DNA from: Arthrobacter_H rhombi
GTDB lineage: Bacteria > Actinomycetota > Actinomycetes > Actinomycetales > Micrococcaceae
Assembly: GCF_039526245.1 (NCBI RefSeq)
Contig: NZ_BAAAIV010000010.1
Coordinates: 124,001 to 188,000, forward strand
DNA length: 64,000 bases
Direction of reading: 5' to 3'
The position numbers were made by a program, and so were the translations under genes. This document shows positions 35,034 through 43,103 of this stretch, one piece after another (the first letter of the stretch is position 1; each line of letters opens with the position of its first letter). The notes under the pieces are model-generated. The model had not been told where the DNA came from. It saw only the letters and a list, made by a program, of their open reading frames with translations, and did no database searches.

Positions 35034-35049
35034 GTGTGATCCATCACAC
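35034..35049. promoter_or_regulatory. 16-bp dyad GTGTGAT-CC-ATCACAC
   Basis: A perfect inverted repeat with 7-base arms about 80 bases before the third binding-protein gene. It resembles a CRP/GlxR box (TGTGA...TCACA), but the gap between the TGTGA and TCACA arms is 4 rather than 6 bases, so a different regulator or a degenerate site is possible. A smaller dyad TCAAT-C-ATTGA is at 34989-34999. Confidence 0.45.
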
Positions 35050-35129
35050 GTTGCGTCGGAGGTCCGCCTCGACGCCGCCAGCACGACGCCGGTCGGGAAC
35101 GCCCGCCGGAGCTCAATGAGGAGACAACC

Positions 35130-36119
35130 ATGATGAAACTAAGATCAGCAACGGTCGGCCTGGGCCTGGCGGCGATGCTGCTGTTGAGTGGCTGCGGGGG
35201 AGGGTCGCCTTCCGGTGCTGCAGACGCCGGCTCCAGTTCGGGCGGCAGTAGCGAGCTGACGCCCGTGACCGTCGGCGTCCTGTCCATCGCTCCATCGGTG
35301 GCCATGCAGTACGGGATCGACGAGGGCATCTTCAAAGACCACGGCCTGAAGGTGGAACTGCAGACGGGGCAGGGCGGGGCTGCCATGCTTCCGGCAGTAT
35401 CGACGGGCAGCATGGACTTCGCCGTCGGTAATCCGCTGTCGGTGCTGACCGCTGCCGACAAGGGCTTGGATATGCGCATCGTCACCGGCTACTCGAATTC
35501 CAAGGCCGAGGGCGATGACATCAACGGCGTGGTGACCCGCAAGGATTCCGGAATCGACGGGTTTGCTGATTTGGCGGGTAAGACCACATCGGTCAATGCG
35601 CTGAAGACGCAAGGCGACCTGACCATCATGGATGCGGCGGCGCAGGATGGAGCGGACGCCTCGAAGCTCAAGTTCAATGAAATGGGCTTCCAGGACATGG
35701 AAGCCCAGTTGGAGCGGGGGAACACCGATGCGATTTGGATACCCGAGCCCTTCCTGAGCCGGGCATTGGCCGACAAGGACAACAAGCTCGTCGGCTATCC
35801 CAACCAGGTGGCCATCCCCGGACTGCCCACCATGGTGACCTTCACCAGCGGCAAGTATGCCGATGACCAGCAGGCTGTCGTCACCAAGTTCCGCGAGGCG
35901 ATGACGGAGACCCTGACGTCGGCCGAAGCCCACCAGGCCGACGCAAAGGCGCTGCTTCCGGAGTTCATGGGCATGGACGCCAAGATGGCCAAGGGCCTCA
36001 AGATGGAGACCTGGGATGCTGCGGTTCCGCGGGACCAGCTCGAGAAGCTGGGCGGGATGACCGTGGAGTACGGCTTCCTCTCCAAGCAGCCTGACCTGGA
36101 CAAGATCATCGTCCAGTAA
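35130..36119 (+). CDS. Orphan ABC substrate-binding lipoprotein (SsuA/NMT1-like), paralogue 3
   Basis: Encodes 329 residues from ATG 35130 (GAGGAG 6 bases upstream). Lipobox LSGC at about residue 23, Gly/Ser linker, then VTVGVLSIAPSVAMQYGIDEG, GQGGAAMLPAVSTGSMDFAVGN and LAGKTTSVNALKTQGD in the same order as its two paralogues. It diverges more than paralogue 2 does from the one at 18190. No permease genes adjoin; a strong terminator (36133-36168) follows. It diverges from metF across a 227-base spacer. Its ligand is presumably another aromatic acid taken up by the shared importer. Confidence 0.85.
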   Translation: MMKLRSATVGLGLAAMLLLSGCGGGSPSGAADAGSSSGGSSELTPVTVGVLSIAPSVAMQYGIDEGIFKDHGLKVELQTGQGGAAMLPAVSTGSMDFAVGNPLSVLTAADKGLDMRIVTGYSNSKAEGDDINGVVTRKDSGIDGFADLAGKTTSVNALKTQGDLTIMDAAAQDGADASKLKFNEMGFQDMEAQLERGNTDAIWIPEPFLSRALADKDNKLVGYPNQVAIPGLPTMVTFTSGKYADDQQAVVTKFREAMTETLTSAEAHQADAKALLPEFMGMDAKMAKGLKMETWDAAVPRDQLEKLGGMTVEYGFLSKQPDLDKIIVQ

Positions 36120-36132
36120 CCGACGGGCAACA

Positions 36133-36168
36133 AAAATGGTGGCATCCCCGAGGGGATGCCACCATTTT
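36133..36168. terminator. Bidirectional intrinsic terminator
   Basis: A perfect stem with 17-base arms: the left arm at 36133-36149 begins AAAATGGTGGC and the right arm at 36152-36168 ends GCCACCATTTT, with a tight GA at the centre. The A4/T4 ends give a T-run in both directions. It sits between the convergent binding protein (ends 36119) and cold-shock gene (ends 36208), serving both. Confidence 0.85.
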
Positions 36169-36207
36169 CAGGTGTTCTCATCGGTCCAAAAGGACCTGAT
36201 GGAAGAC

Positions 36208-36411
36208 TTAGACGGCGCGGATGTCCGTGGCCTGCAGGCCCTTCTGGCCCTGGGTCACCTCGAACTCGACGCGCTGGCCCTCTTCGAGGGAGCGGAAGCC
36301 GTTGGACTGGATCGCGGAGTAGTGCGCGAACACGTCGTCCGAGTTGTCATCCGGAGCGATGAAGCCGAAGCCCTTTTCAGCGTTGAACCACTTGACGGTA
36401 CCAATTGCCAT
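36208..36411 (-). CDS. Cold-shock protein, CspA family
   Basis: Encodes 67 residues, the normal length of a single cold-shock domain. RNP1 is KGFGFIA and RNP2 is DVFAHYSAI, both needed for nucleic-acid stacking; GTVKWFNAEKG is the standard N-terminus. It binds single-stranded RNA/DNA in the cytoplasm as an RNA chaperone. The ATG has AAAGGA 8 bases upstream and a long non-coding region of about 240 bases in front, which may carry a structured leader like that of other csp mRNAs. Confidence 0.93.
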   Translation of the reverse strand: MAIGTVKWFNAEKGFGFIAPDDNSDDVFAHYSAIQSNGFRSLEEGQRVEFEVTQGQKGLQATDIRAV

Positions 36412-36504
36412 GATTGTGTCCTTTCGAGACTGTCCGCAGGGGACGTAGGGGTTGTCACCACCGGACTTGACGGTGACATGCAGCTACGAGATTTACCGCG
36501 AGTC

Positions 36505-36531
36505 AAAAAGAGACACTCCCCGCGAACGGGG
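36505..36531 (-). terminator. Hairpin with T-run in the MFS-csp spacer
   Basis: Reading the minus strand, CCCCG-TTCG-CGGGG (36531-36518) forms a 5-base stem with a TTCG loop, followed after 8 bases by T5 (36509-36505). It lies about 120 bases past the MFS stop and upstream of csp, so it may end the MFS transcript. The stem is short and the T-run is offset, so the call is tentative; the rest of 36412-36652 shows no gene. Confidence 0.35.
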
Positions 36532-36652
36532 CCTTGACACTGAAATTACTGCGAGAAAACTACGACTACGAGTTCCACAATACGCGAGTTTGCCGCCAAT
36601 ACCTACCTCGGGGGCAGGACTTCCGGACTTTCATCCCGATGTTGCCCGGCGT

Positions 36653-38251
36653 TTACCTCTTTTTGGCCGTCGTTTCCGCGGTTTCGGCCGACCCGATCGG
36701 GCTCCTGGGAGGCGTCGGCCCCTCGACGATCGGCTGTCGGAGGGCCCTCCTGGCGACCAGAAGTGCAGTGAGCATGAGTGCTGCGGCGATGGCGGCGGTG
36801 ATGGTGACCCCGCTGTCGAAGGCGTGGGCCGCGGATTCCATCAGCACGGCGGCGTTCCCGGATGAAGGGAGGGTGCCCGCCACGTCGACGGCGCCCGCCA
36901 GGGTTTCCCGGACCCGGTCGGCCTGGGCCGGCTGCAGGTGTTCCGGAACCGAGACCCCGCGGCTGTAGGCGGCGTTGAGGATGCTTCCCAGGATGGCGGT
37001 GCCCAGGACGGAGCCGACCTCGTAGGCGGTCTCGGAGATCGCCGCCGCTGCCCCTGCCCGATGCGAAGGGACGGCGGAGAGCGTCAGGTCGTTGGAGATG
37101 GTCTCCGCCAGCCCCACGCCGATGCCCAGGACGCAGAAGGCCGCCAAGAGTGCAGGCATGGATCCAGAGCGGCCGAACGCGACGACTAGGATGTAGGCGC
37201 ACGTGCTGAAGGCGAGCCCGGCCATGACGACGCGGGATGCTCCGATCCGTTGGACCAGCGGCACCGCAACGAATCCGAAGACCACCGTGAGGACCAGCCC
37301 GGGAACCATGAAGAAACCCGCCTCCATAGGGGACAGGCCGGCAATGAGCTGCAGATGCTGGGCCAGGAAGTAGATGAATCCCACCAGGGCGAAGACGCTG
37401 AACAGGTTCACCAGCAGGGCAGCGGAAAAGACGGGATTGCGGAAGAGGCGCACATCGAGCATGGGCGAGGTGCTGCGCAGTTGGCGGCGGACGAAGGCGA
37501 AACCACACAGCAACCCGCACACGATGGCGACTGTGGCGACCCATGCCGGACCGTGCCCCGTCGCGGCCTTGATGCCGTAGACGATCGGAGCCAGGGCCCC
37601 CATGGCCAGGGCGATGCTCGCCGGATCCACGCGCCCCGGCGCCGGGTCGCGGGACTCGGGAATCAGGAACGGGCCCAGCAGCAGCAGTGGAAGCAGCATG
37701 GGCACGGACAGCAGGAAGATGGAGCCCCACCAATAGTGCTCCAGGAGCCACCCGCCGACGATCGGCCCCAGCGCGGCTCCTCCGGAAAACGCGGAAGCCC
37801 AGGCCGCGATGGCCAGGCGGCGCTCGGCGGCGTTGGTGAAGATGTTCCGGATGAGCGAGAGGGTGGCCGGCATGAGCATGGCGCCAAAAACCGCCATCAG
37901 GGCGCGCGCGGCGATGAGCAGCGGGGCGCTTGGCATGAAGGCGGCGACGGCCGAGACCACGGCAAAGCCCACCCCGCCGAGCAGCAGTAGTTTCCGGCGG
38001 CCGATCCGATCGCCCAGGCTGCCCATCGGCACCAGCAGGCCAGCCAAAACCAGGGGGTAGACGTCGATGATCCACAGCAGCTGCGTCGAGGTGGGTGCCA
38101 GGGCCGAGGAGACTGCGGGGACGGCGAAGCTGAGCACCGTGTTGTCCACGGCGACCAGCAGGACCGGGAACATCAGCACGACCAGTGCCGACCAGCGCCG
38201 CGCGCGGCCGGGCTGGGGCTGCGGGCTCGTGGAGTACTGGGGGAGGCTCAT
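36653..38251 (-). CDS. MFS drug exporter, EmrB/QacA (DHA2, 14-helix) family
   Basis: Encodes 532 residues from ATG 38251 (AAGGA 5 bases upstream). The DHA2 motif C-like ALGPIVGGWLLEHYWWGSIFLLSVP and motif A GSLGDRIGRRKLLLLG are clear, with about 14 hydrophobic segments. Such proteins export cationic dyes, biocides or other toxic molecules with proton antiport; it resembles SmvA. It diverges from a TetR gene with a strong dyad between them. The 30-residue C-terminal tail is polar. Substrate is not known. Confidence 0.88.
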   Translation of the reverse strand: MSLPQYSTSPQPQPGRARRWSALVVLMFPVLLVAVDNTVLSFAVPAVSSALAPTSTQLLWIIDVYPLVLAGLLVPMGSLGDRIGRRKLLLLGGVGFAVVSAVAAFMPSAPLLIAARALMAVFGAMLMPATLSLIRNIFTNAAERRLAIAAWASAFSGGAALGPIVGGWLLEHYWWGSIFLLSVPMLLPLLLLGPFLIPESRDPAPGRVDPASIALAMGALAPIVYGIKAATGHGPAWVATVAIVCGLLCGFAFVRRQLRSTSPMLDVRLFRNPVFSAALLVNLFSVFALVGFIYFLAQHLQLIAGLSPMEAGFFMVPGLVLTVVFGFVAVPLVQRIGASRVVMAGLAFSTCAYILVVAFGRSGSMPALLAAFCVLGIGVGLAETISNDLTLSAVPSHRAGAAAAISETAYEVGSVLGTAILGSILNAAYSRGVSVPEHLQPAQADRVRETLAGAVDVAGTLPSSGNAAVLMESAAHAFDSGVTITAAIAAALMLTALLVARRALRQPIVEGPTPPRSPIGSAETAETTAKKR

Positions 38252-38290
38252 GGGTTCCTTGGAAAGAGGACGGCTGAACCTGCATAACTG

Positions 38291-38306
38291 TACCGTCTGG
38301 ACGGTA
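38291..38306. promoter_or_regulatory. TetR-type operator TACCGTC-TG-GACGGTA
   Basis: A perfect inverted repeat with 7-base arms in the spacer between the MFS exporter (ATG 38251) and the TetR gene (ATG 38365). The position allows control of both directions. The arms TACCGTC/GACGGTA are typical of TetR sites controlling drug exporters. Confidence 0.65.
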
Positions 38307-38364
38307 TGACGTCCATGTTTCACCGATGACAGCCGGCAGAGGCAAAAACGCTAGAGTCGGGTCC

Positions 38365-38907
38365 ATGTCCAGACCACCAGCAGCGCGGGAGAAGATCCTC
38401 GACGCCTATTGCACCTTGCTGCGGACCGAGGGGGAGCGGGCAGCGACCATGGACGCCACCGCGGCCCTGGCCGGCGTCTCCAAAGGGGGCCTGCTCTACC
38501 ATTTCCCGTCCAAGGACGCCCTCGCCGAAGCGGTGATCAACCGACTGCTCGACGCGGCCCGCCAGGACAACGAACTCATGGCCACCGCCGCCGAGGGTGC
38601 TGCACGGTATTACGTGAGGACCTCCACTGCCGAGGACACCGCGTTCGACCACACCTACCAGGCAGTCGTCCGGCTGGCCGCCGGATCGCATGCACCGGCA
38701 GTGGCTGCCCTGGACCAGGTCCACGGCGACTGGGAGCGGCTGGTGCGCCAGGACGTCCCCGACCCGCATGCGGCGGAGGCCATCATGCTGATCGGCGAAG
38801 GCCTGTACTTCCACTCGACCCTGCCCGGCAGCTGGTCGAGGTCGCTGGTGGGGGCCGACATCGATGCCCTGCTGCTCCAGGTCGACCGGCTGAGGGAGGG
38901 CAGCTGA
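38365..38907 (+). CDS. TetR-family regulator
   Basis: Encodes 180 residues from ATG 38365; TAGAGT at 38352-38357 leaves 7 bases to the ATG, suggesting a leaderless mRNA. The N-terminal HTH is REKILDAYCTLLRTEGERAATMDATAALAGVSKGGLLYHFPSKDALAEAV, a textbook TetR domain. The C-terminal ligand domain has a TetR_C-type helical pattern. It probably represses the divergent EmrB-like exporter and its own operon, which includes the next MFS gene (start overlapping its stop by one base). Confidence 0.88.
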   Translation: MSRPPAAREKILDAYCTLLRTEGERAATMDATAALAGVSKGGLLYHFPSKDALAEAVINRLLDAARQDNELMATAAEGAARYYVRTSTAEDTAFDHTYQAVVRLAAGSHAPAVAALDQVHGDWERLVRQDVPDPHAAEAIMLIGEGLYFHSTLPGSWSRSLVGADIDALLLQVDRLREGS

Positions 38908-40202
38908 TGGCGTTCCGCCTGAAAACCCGCCCGTGGAAGGGGCGCATCGCGGCCCTCGTGGGCATCCTCCTCATGGCGCTGAGCGTGCGGGCAGCCGTCG
39001 TCTCCGTTCCGCCGCTGCTGGACGTCATCGGGCCCGAGCTCGGATTCACCTCGTTCACCACCGGCCTGCTGGCCATGCTGGCCCCCATCGTCTTTGCCGT
39101 CTCCGGGCTGTTCACCCCGCGGATGATCTCCGCGTTCGGACTTGAACGCACCCTGCTGCTGGCCGTGGTCGTGGCCATCATCGGCCAGGGATGCCGCGCC
39201 TTCGTGGGGGACGTGTCATCGTTCCTGCTGCTCTCCGCGCTGACCATGGTCGGCTACGGCATCGGCAACGTCGTGCTGCCGCCGCTGGTCAAGAAGTACT
39301 TCCCCGACCGGATCTCCCTGGTGACCTCCGGCTACGTGACGCTCATCGCGATCGGCACCGCCATGAGCCCGATGTTCGCCGTCCCGCTCGCGCAGGTTTC
39401 CGACTGGCGGTTCTCCATCGGATTCTGGACCCTGGCCAGCGTCGTCGTGCTCATCCCCTGGGCCCTGCAGTTCGCCGCGGACCGCCGCCGCCGCAGTGCC
39501 GAGGCGGCCGAGCACGCCCGGCTGGCCGCCACCGAGACAGCCGAACAGACCAAGGCCCGGCTCTCCGGCGTCGTCCCGGTGGAAGCCGAACGGCGGATCA
39601 ACCCGTGGCGTTCCCGCGTGGCCTGGGGCCTGGCGATCTTCCTGGCCGGCAACTCGGGCCAGACCTACGTCTACTTCACCTGGCTGCCGCCCTACCTCAT
39701 CGGCGAGGGCCTCGACCCGGCGGTGGCCGGCAGCGCGCTGGGCTACTTCGCGATCCTCGGGCTGCCGGTGAGCCTGCTGGTGCCCCTGGTGGTACCGCGG
39801 ATGAAGCACCCGATCTACGCAGCCGGGGTGTTCATCGTGTTGTGGATCATCGGGCACGCCGGCATGTTCTTCTTCCCCACCCAGGGCACCTGGTGGTGGA
39901 TCACCTCCGCAGGGCTCGGCCAGGGCACCTTCGCGATGGCGCTGCTGATGATCAACCTGCGCTCGCGCACCACCTATGGGTCCGGGGTGCTGGCCGGGTT
40001 CAGCCAGGGCCTGGGCTACGCGGGTGCGGCGATCGCGCCACTGCTCTTCGGCGTCGTGCGCGATGCCACAGGTGGCTGGGCTGCCTCTTTCGGCATGCTC
40101 GGCGTCTGCCTGGTGGTGCTCATCATCGGCGCGGTGATGATCAACGGGCCACGCCACATCGAGGACGACGCCGAAGCCTCCCGGGTGCCGGCGCGCGGCT
40201 GA
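38907..40202 (+). CDS. MFS transporter, CynX/NimT-like
   Basis: Encodes 431 residues; ATG 38907 overlaps the TetR stop (TGATG). About twelve membrane segments with a long charged central loop (about residues 190-230, DRRRRSAEAAEHARLAATE). The sequence VRAAVVSVPPLLDVIGPELGFTS and GFSQGLGYAGAAIAPLLFGVVRD matches the cyanate/2-nitroimidazole transporter-like group. It was placed with the TetR regulator, so export of the TetR ligand is likely; the compound is unknown. Confidence 0.82.
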   Translation: MAFRLKTRPWKGRIAALVGILLMALSVRAAVVSVPPLLDVIGPELGFTSFTTGLLAMLAPIVFAVSGLFTPRMISAFGLERTLLLAVVVAIIGQGCRAFVGDVSSFLLLSALTMVGYGIGNVVLPPLVKKYFPDRISLVTSGYVTLIAIGTAMSPMFAVPLAQVSDWRFSIGFWTLASVVVLIPWALQFAADRRRRSAEAAEHARLAATETAEQTKARLSGVVPVEAERRINPWRSRVAWGLAIFLAGNSGQTYVYFTWLPPYLIGEGLDPAVAGSALGYFAILGLPVSLLVPLVVPRMKHPIYAAGVFIVLWIIGHAGMFFFPTQGTWWWITSAGLGQGTFAMALLMINLRSRTTYGSGVLAGFSQGLGYAGAAIAPLLFGVVRDATGGWAASFGMLGVCLVVLIIGAVMINGPRHIEDDAEASRVPARG

Positions 40203-40208
40203 CGCTGC

Positions 40209-40751
40209 TCAGGCCCCGATCCGGGCCAGGACCTTGCGCAGGGTGTTCATGTTCCGCGTGGTCAGCACCGCCTGATGGCGGCTGCGTCCCAGTTCGCGGG
40301 CCACGTTGGTCTGCAGCGAGCTGCCCCGCGGGACCTGCCAGTAGAGCACGCCCTCCCCGGCGGCGACCTGCTCCCCGGCGGACGGCTCCGGGCAGGCCTC
40401 GAGCACCGTGCGGACCGCGTCGGGGGTCGCCGCCAGGACCACGTAGTCGTGGCGTTCGATCCCGTCATCCACGGCCCCGAAGGGGTAGGAGGCGACGATC
40501 GAGGCGAGCTGCCCCGGCGTCGTGATGATGACCCAGGCGGTGTAGCCGAACCGCGCACGCAGCACCGCCTCGAGGTCCGCCTTCAGCGCGGCGGCATCGG
40601 CGGTGGACGCGTCGAGGACCACGTTCCCCGAGGCCAACAGGGTGGACACGTGGGCGTATCCGGCGCCGGCCAGCGCCTCGGTGAGGTCCTTCATCGCGAT
40701 CCTGACCCCGCCGACATTGATGCCGCGCAGGAAGACGGCGTAGGTATGCAT
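40209..40751 (-). CDS. DUF1697 family protein
   Basis: Encodes 180 residues from ATG 40751. The opening YAVFLRGINVGGVRIAMKDLTEAL and the following LLASGNVVLD are the diagnostic DUF1697 pattern. A small soluble alpha/beta protein with no known biochemical role. Its stop lies 6 bases from the converging MFS stop, and it diverges from the S9 peptidase. Confidence 0.85.
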   Translation of the reverse strand: MHTYAVFLRGINVGGVRIAMKDLTEALAGAGYAHVSTLLASGNVVLDASTADAAALKADLEAVLRARFGYTAWVIITTPGQLASIVASYPFGAVDDGIERHDYVVLAATPDAVRTVLEACPEPSAGEQVAAGEGVLYWQVPRGSSLQTNVARELGRSRHQAVLTTRNMNTLRKVLARIGA

Positions 40752-40797
40752 GCGCCCATTCTGCCGTGCCGGGCCGCGATGTCGATACGCTACGGGC

Positions 40798-42792
40798 ATG
40801 ACAATCCGCGCCCCGTTCGGTTCCTGGCCCTCGCCGATCTCCGCCACCTCGCTGGTGGCCTCCACCATCCCGGTGGCCTCCCCGCGCTACGTCGGCGACG
40901 AGATCTGGTGGCAGGAGGGTCGACCCGCCGAGGGCGGCCGGTTCACCGTGATCGCCGGCGGGGATCCGGACCGCGACCTGGTGCCGGCCCCCTACAACGT
41001 GCGCAGCCGGGTGCACGAATACGGCGGAGCCGCCTGGGCCCCGGTGGACGACGGCGCCGGGGACCGGCTGGTGTTCGCGAACTACGCCGACCAGCGCGTC
41101 TACCTGCGCACCGGGGACGGGCCCAGCGCGCTGACCCCCGCCTCGGCGCCGGCAGGGAACGCGGCCGACCCGCAGCTGCGCTTCGCCGAATTCACCGCCT
41201 CCTGGCGGGCGGGCGAGGTCCTGGCCGTGTGCGAGGACCACACCGGGGCGGTGATCGAGCGCTACATCGTGGCCATCCCGCTGGACGGCAGCGCGGCCGA
41301 GGATGCCGCCGCCCTGCGCCGGGTCACCCCGTCCTCGCGCTTCGTCGCCTACCCCCGCGTCAGCCCGGACGCAACGCGCATCGCCTGGATCAGCTGGGAG
41401 CACCCCCAGATGCCATGGGACGGCACCGTGCTGCACGTCGGCCGCCTCGATGAGGCCGGCCCGGCCACGGCAGTGCTGGACCTGGCGGGATCCACCACCG
41501 AATCGGTGCTCCAACCCGAATGGCTCGACGCCAGCACGCTGGCCTTCATCTCGGACCGCTCCGGCTGGTGGAACCTGTACGCCCAGGACCTCGGCGGCGG
41601 TGAGGCCCGGCCGCTGTGCCCGCGGGCGGAGGAGTTCGCCGAGCCGCTCTGGCAGATCGGCACCACCTGGTACCAGCTGCTCGAGGACGGGCGGATCCTC
41701 ACCGCCCACGGCACCCACGGCATGGCCCTGGGCCTGCTGGACCCGGCCACCGGGGAGCTCGAGGAGCTGGACCTCCCGCTGACCCACGCGCTCCCGGCCG
41801 GGGTGCGTCGCGACCCGGCAGGCACCGGCCTGCAGGTGCTGACCCTGTCGCAGGACACCACCGAGGGGACCGGGATCCGGCTGGTGGACGGCGCCACGGG
41901 CAGCCTGCGCACCCTGAGGCTGGCCCTGGACGGGATCCCCGCGCCCGGCGCCCTGCCCGTGGGGCGGGCCATGGAGTTCCCCGGTGACGGCGGCGCCGTC
42001 GTGCATGCCAACGTCTACGCCCCGACGCTCGCCGGGTACGCCGGGGACGTCGGGGAACTGCCGCCCTTCGTCGCGTTCGTCCACGGCGGGCCCACCGGGC
42101 AGGCGCGCATCGGGCTGTCGCTGCAGATCGCGTACTACACCAGCCGGGGGATCGGGGTGGTGGACGTGAACTACGCGGGATCCAGCGGCTTCGGCCGCGC
42201 CTACCGGGACCGGTTGGCTGGCCAATGGGGCGTCGCCGACGTGGCGGACACGGTAGCGGTCATGCGGGGCCTGGTCGACGCCGGGATCGCCGATCCCGCC
42301 CGGCTGGCCATCGAGGGGGGCTCCGCCGGCGGCTGGACCACCCTGGCCTGCCTGACCGGCACGTCCACGTTCGCCGCCGGCATCTCCCGCTACGGGGTGG
42401 CCGACCTGGAGGCGTTGGTCGCCGATACCCACGACTTCGAGGCCCACTACATGGAATCACTGGTCGGCCCGTGGCCCGCGGCCCGTGAACTCTACGCCGA
42501 ACGCGCGCCGATCAACCACGTCGACCAGCTCGACTGCCCCGTGCTGCTGCTCCAGGGGGACGAGGACCGGGTAGTGCCGCCGAACCAGTCCCGGAAGTTC
42601 GCCGACGCGCTGGCGGCCAAGGGGATCGAGCACGCCTTCGTCCTCTTCGCCGGCGAACAACACGGCTTCCGGATGGCGGCGAACATCGTGCGCGCCCAGG
42701 AGCTCTCACTGGCGTTCTACGCCCACGTCTTCGGGTTCACCGCCGACGTCGAGCCGATCGAACTGACCCGCGGCGGCGGGATCATGGCATGA
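40798..42792 (+). CDS. S9 family prolyl oligopeptidase/acylaminoacyl-peptidase
   Basis: Encodes 664 residues. A seven-bladed beta-propeller N-domain (for example SRVHEYGGAAWAPVDDG, SRFVAYPRVSPDATRIAWISW) precedes an alpha/beta-hydrolase domain with catalytic Ser509 (GGSAGG), Asp590 (GDEDRVVPP) and His622 (GEQHGF). It cleaves short peptides in the cytoplasm; no signal peptide is seen. TACGCT at 40786-40791 ends 6 bases before the ATG, so the mRNA is probably leaderless. Overlaps the acylphosphatase gene by ATGA. Confidence 0.92.
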   Translation: MTIRAPFGSWPSPISATSLVASTIPVASPRYVGDEIWWQEGRPAEGGRFTVIAGGDPDRDLVPAPYNVRSRVHEYGGAAWAPVDDGAGDRLVFANYADQRVYLRTGDGPSALTPASAPAGNAADPQLRFAEFTASWRAGEVLAVCEDHTGAVIERYIVAIPLDGSAAEDAAALRRVTPSSRFVAYPRVSPDATRIAWISWEHPQMPWDGTVLHVGRLDEAGPATAVLDLAGSTTESVLQPEWLDASTLAFISDRSGWWNLYAQDLGGGEARPLCPRAEEFAEPLWQIGTTWYQLLEDGRILTAHGTHGMALGLLDPATGELEELDLPLTHALPAGVRRDPAGTGLQVLTLSQDTTEGTGIRLVDGATGSLRTLRLALDGIPAPGALPVGRAMEFPGDGGAVVHANVYAPTLAGYAGDVGELPPFVAFVHGGPTGQARIGLSLQIAYYTSRGIGVVDVNYAGSSGFGRAYRDRLAGQWGVADVADTVAVMRGLVDAGIADPARLAIEGGSAGGWTTLACLTGTSTFAAGISRYGVADLEALVADTHDFEAHYMESLVGPWPAARELYAERAPINHVDQLDCPVLLLQGDEDRVVPPNQSRKFADALAAKGIEHAFVLFAGEQHGFRMAANIVRAQELSLAFYAHVFGFTADVEPIELTRGGGIMA

Positions 42793-43103
42793 ACGGGGCG
42801 CCCACACGGCACCCAGGGCACGACGACGGTGCTCCCGCAGCCATCGAGGCCACGGCCACCGGCACGGTGCAGGGAGTCGGGTTCCGCTACCTGACCCGGC
42901 AGAAGGCCGAGGCGCTGGGCCTGGCCGGTGCTGCGGTGAACTGCCGGGACGGCAGCGTGCGGATCACCGCCCAGGGCGCGCAGGAGGACCTCGACGCACT
43001 GGTGGACTGGTTGCGTTCGGCGCAGGCGCCGGGGCGGGTGGGGCACCTCGGGGTCCGGCAGGTGATGCCGGACCCCGGGGCCACCGGTTTCGCTGTCGGC
43101 TAG
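42789..43103 (+). CDS. acyP: Acylphosphatase
   Basis: Encodes 104 residues. The substrate loop GTVQGVGFRYLTRQ with catalytic Arg and the later NCRDGSVRI, with Asn in the place of the catalytic Asn, define the family. A polar N-terminal extension of about 20 residues precedes the ferredoxin-like fold. It hydrolyses acyl phosphates such as acetyl phosphate. It starts within the S9 peptidase stop (ATGA) and its stop overlaps the convergent dehydrogenase stop by 4 bases. Confidence 0.9.
   Translation: MNGAPTRHPGHDDGAPAAIEATATGTVQGVGFRYLTRQKAEALGLAGAAVNCRDGSVRITAQGAQEDLDALVDWLRSAQAPGRVGHLGVRQVMPDPGATGFAVG

Noticed and set aside
36133..36168. Large dyad as an operator
   Set aside because: It lies between two convergent gene ends and has A/T runs on both sides, so a bidirectional terminator explains it fully.
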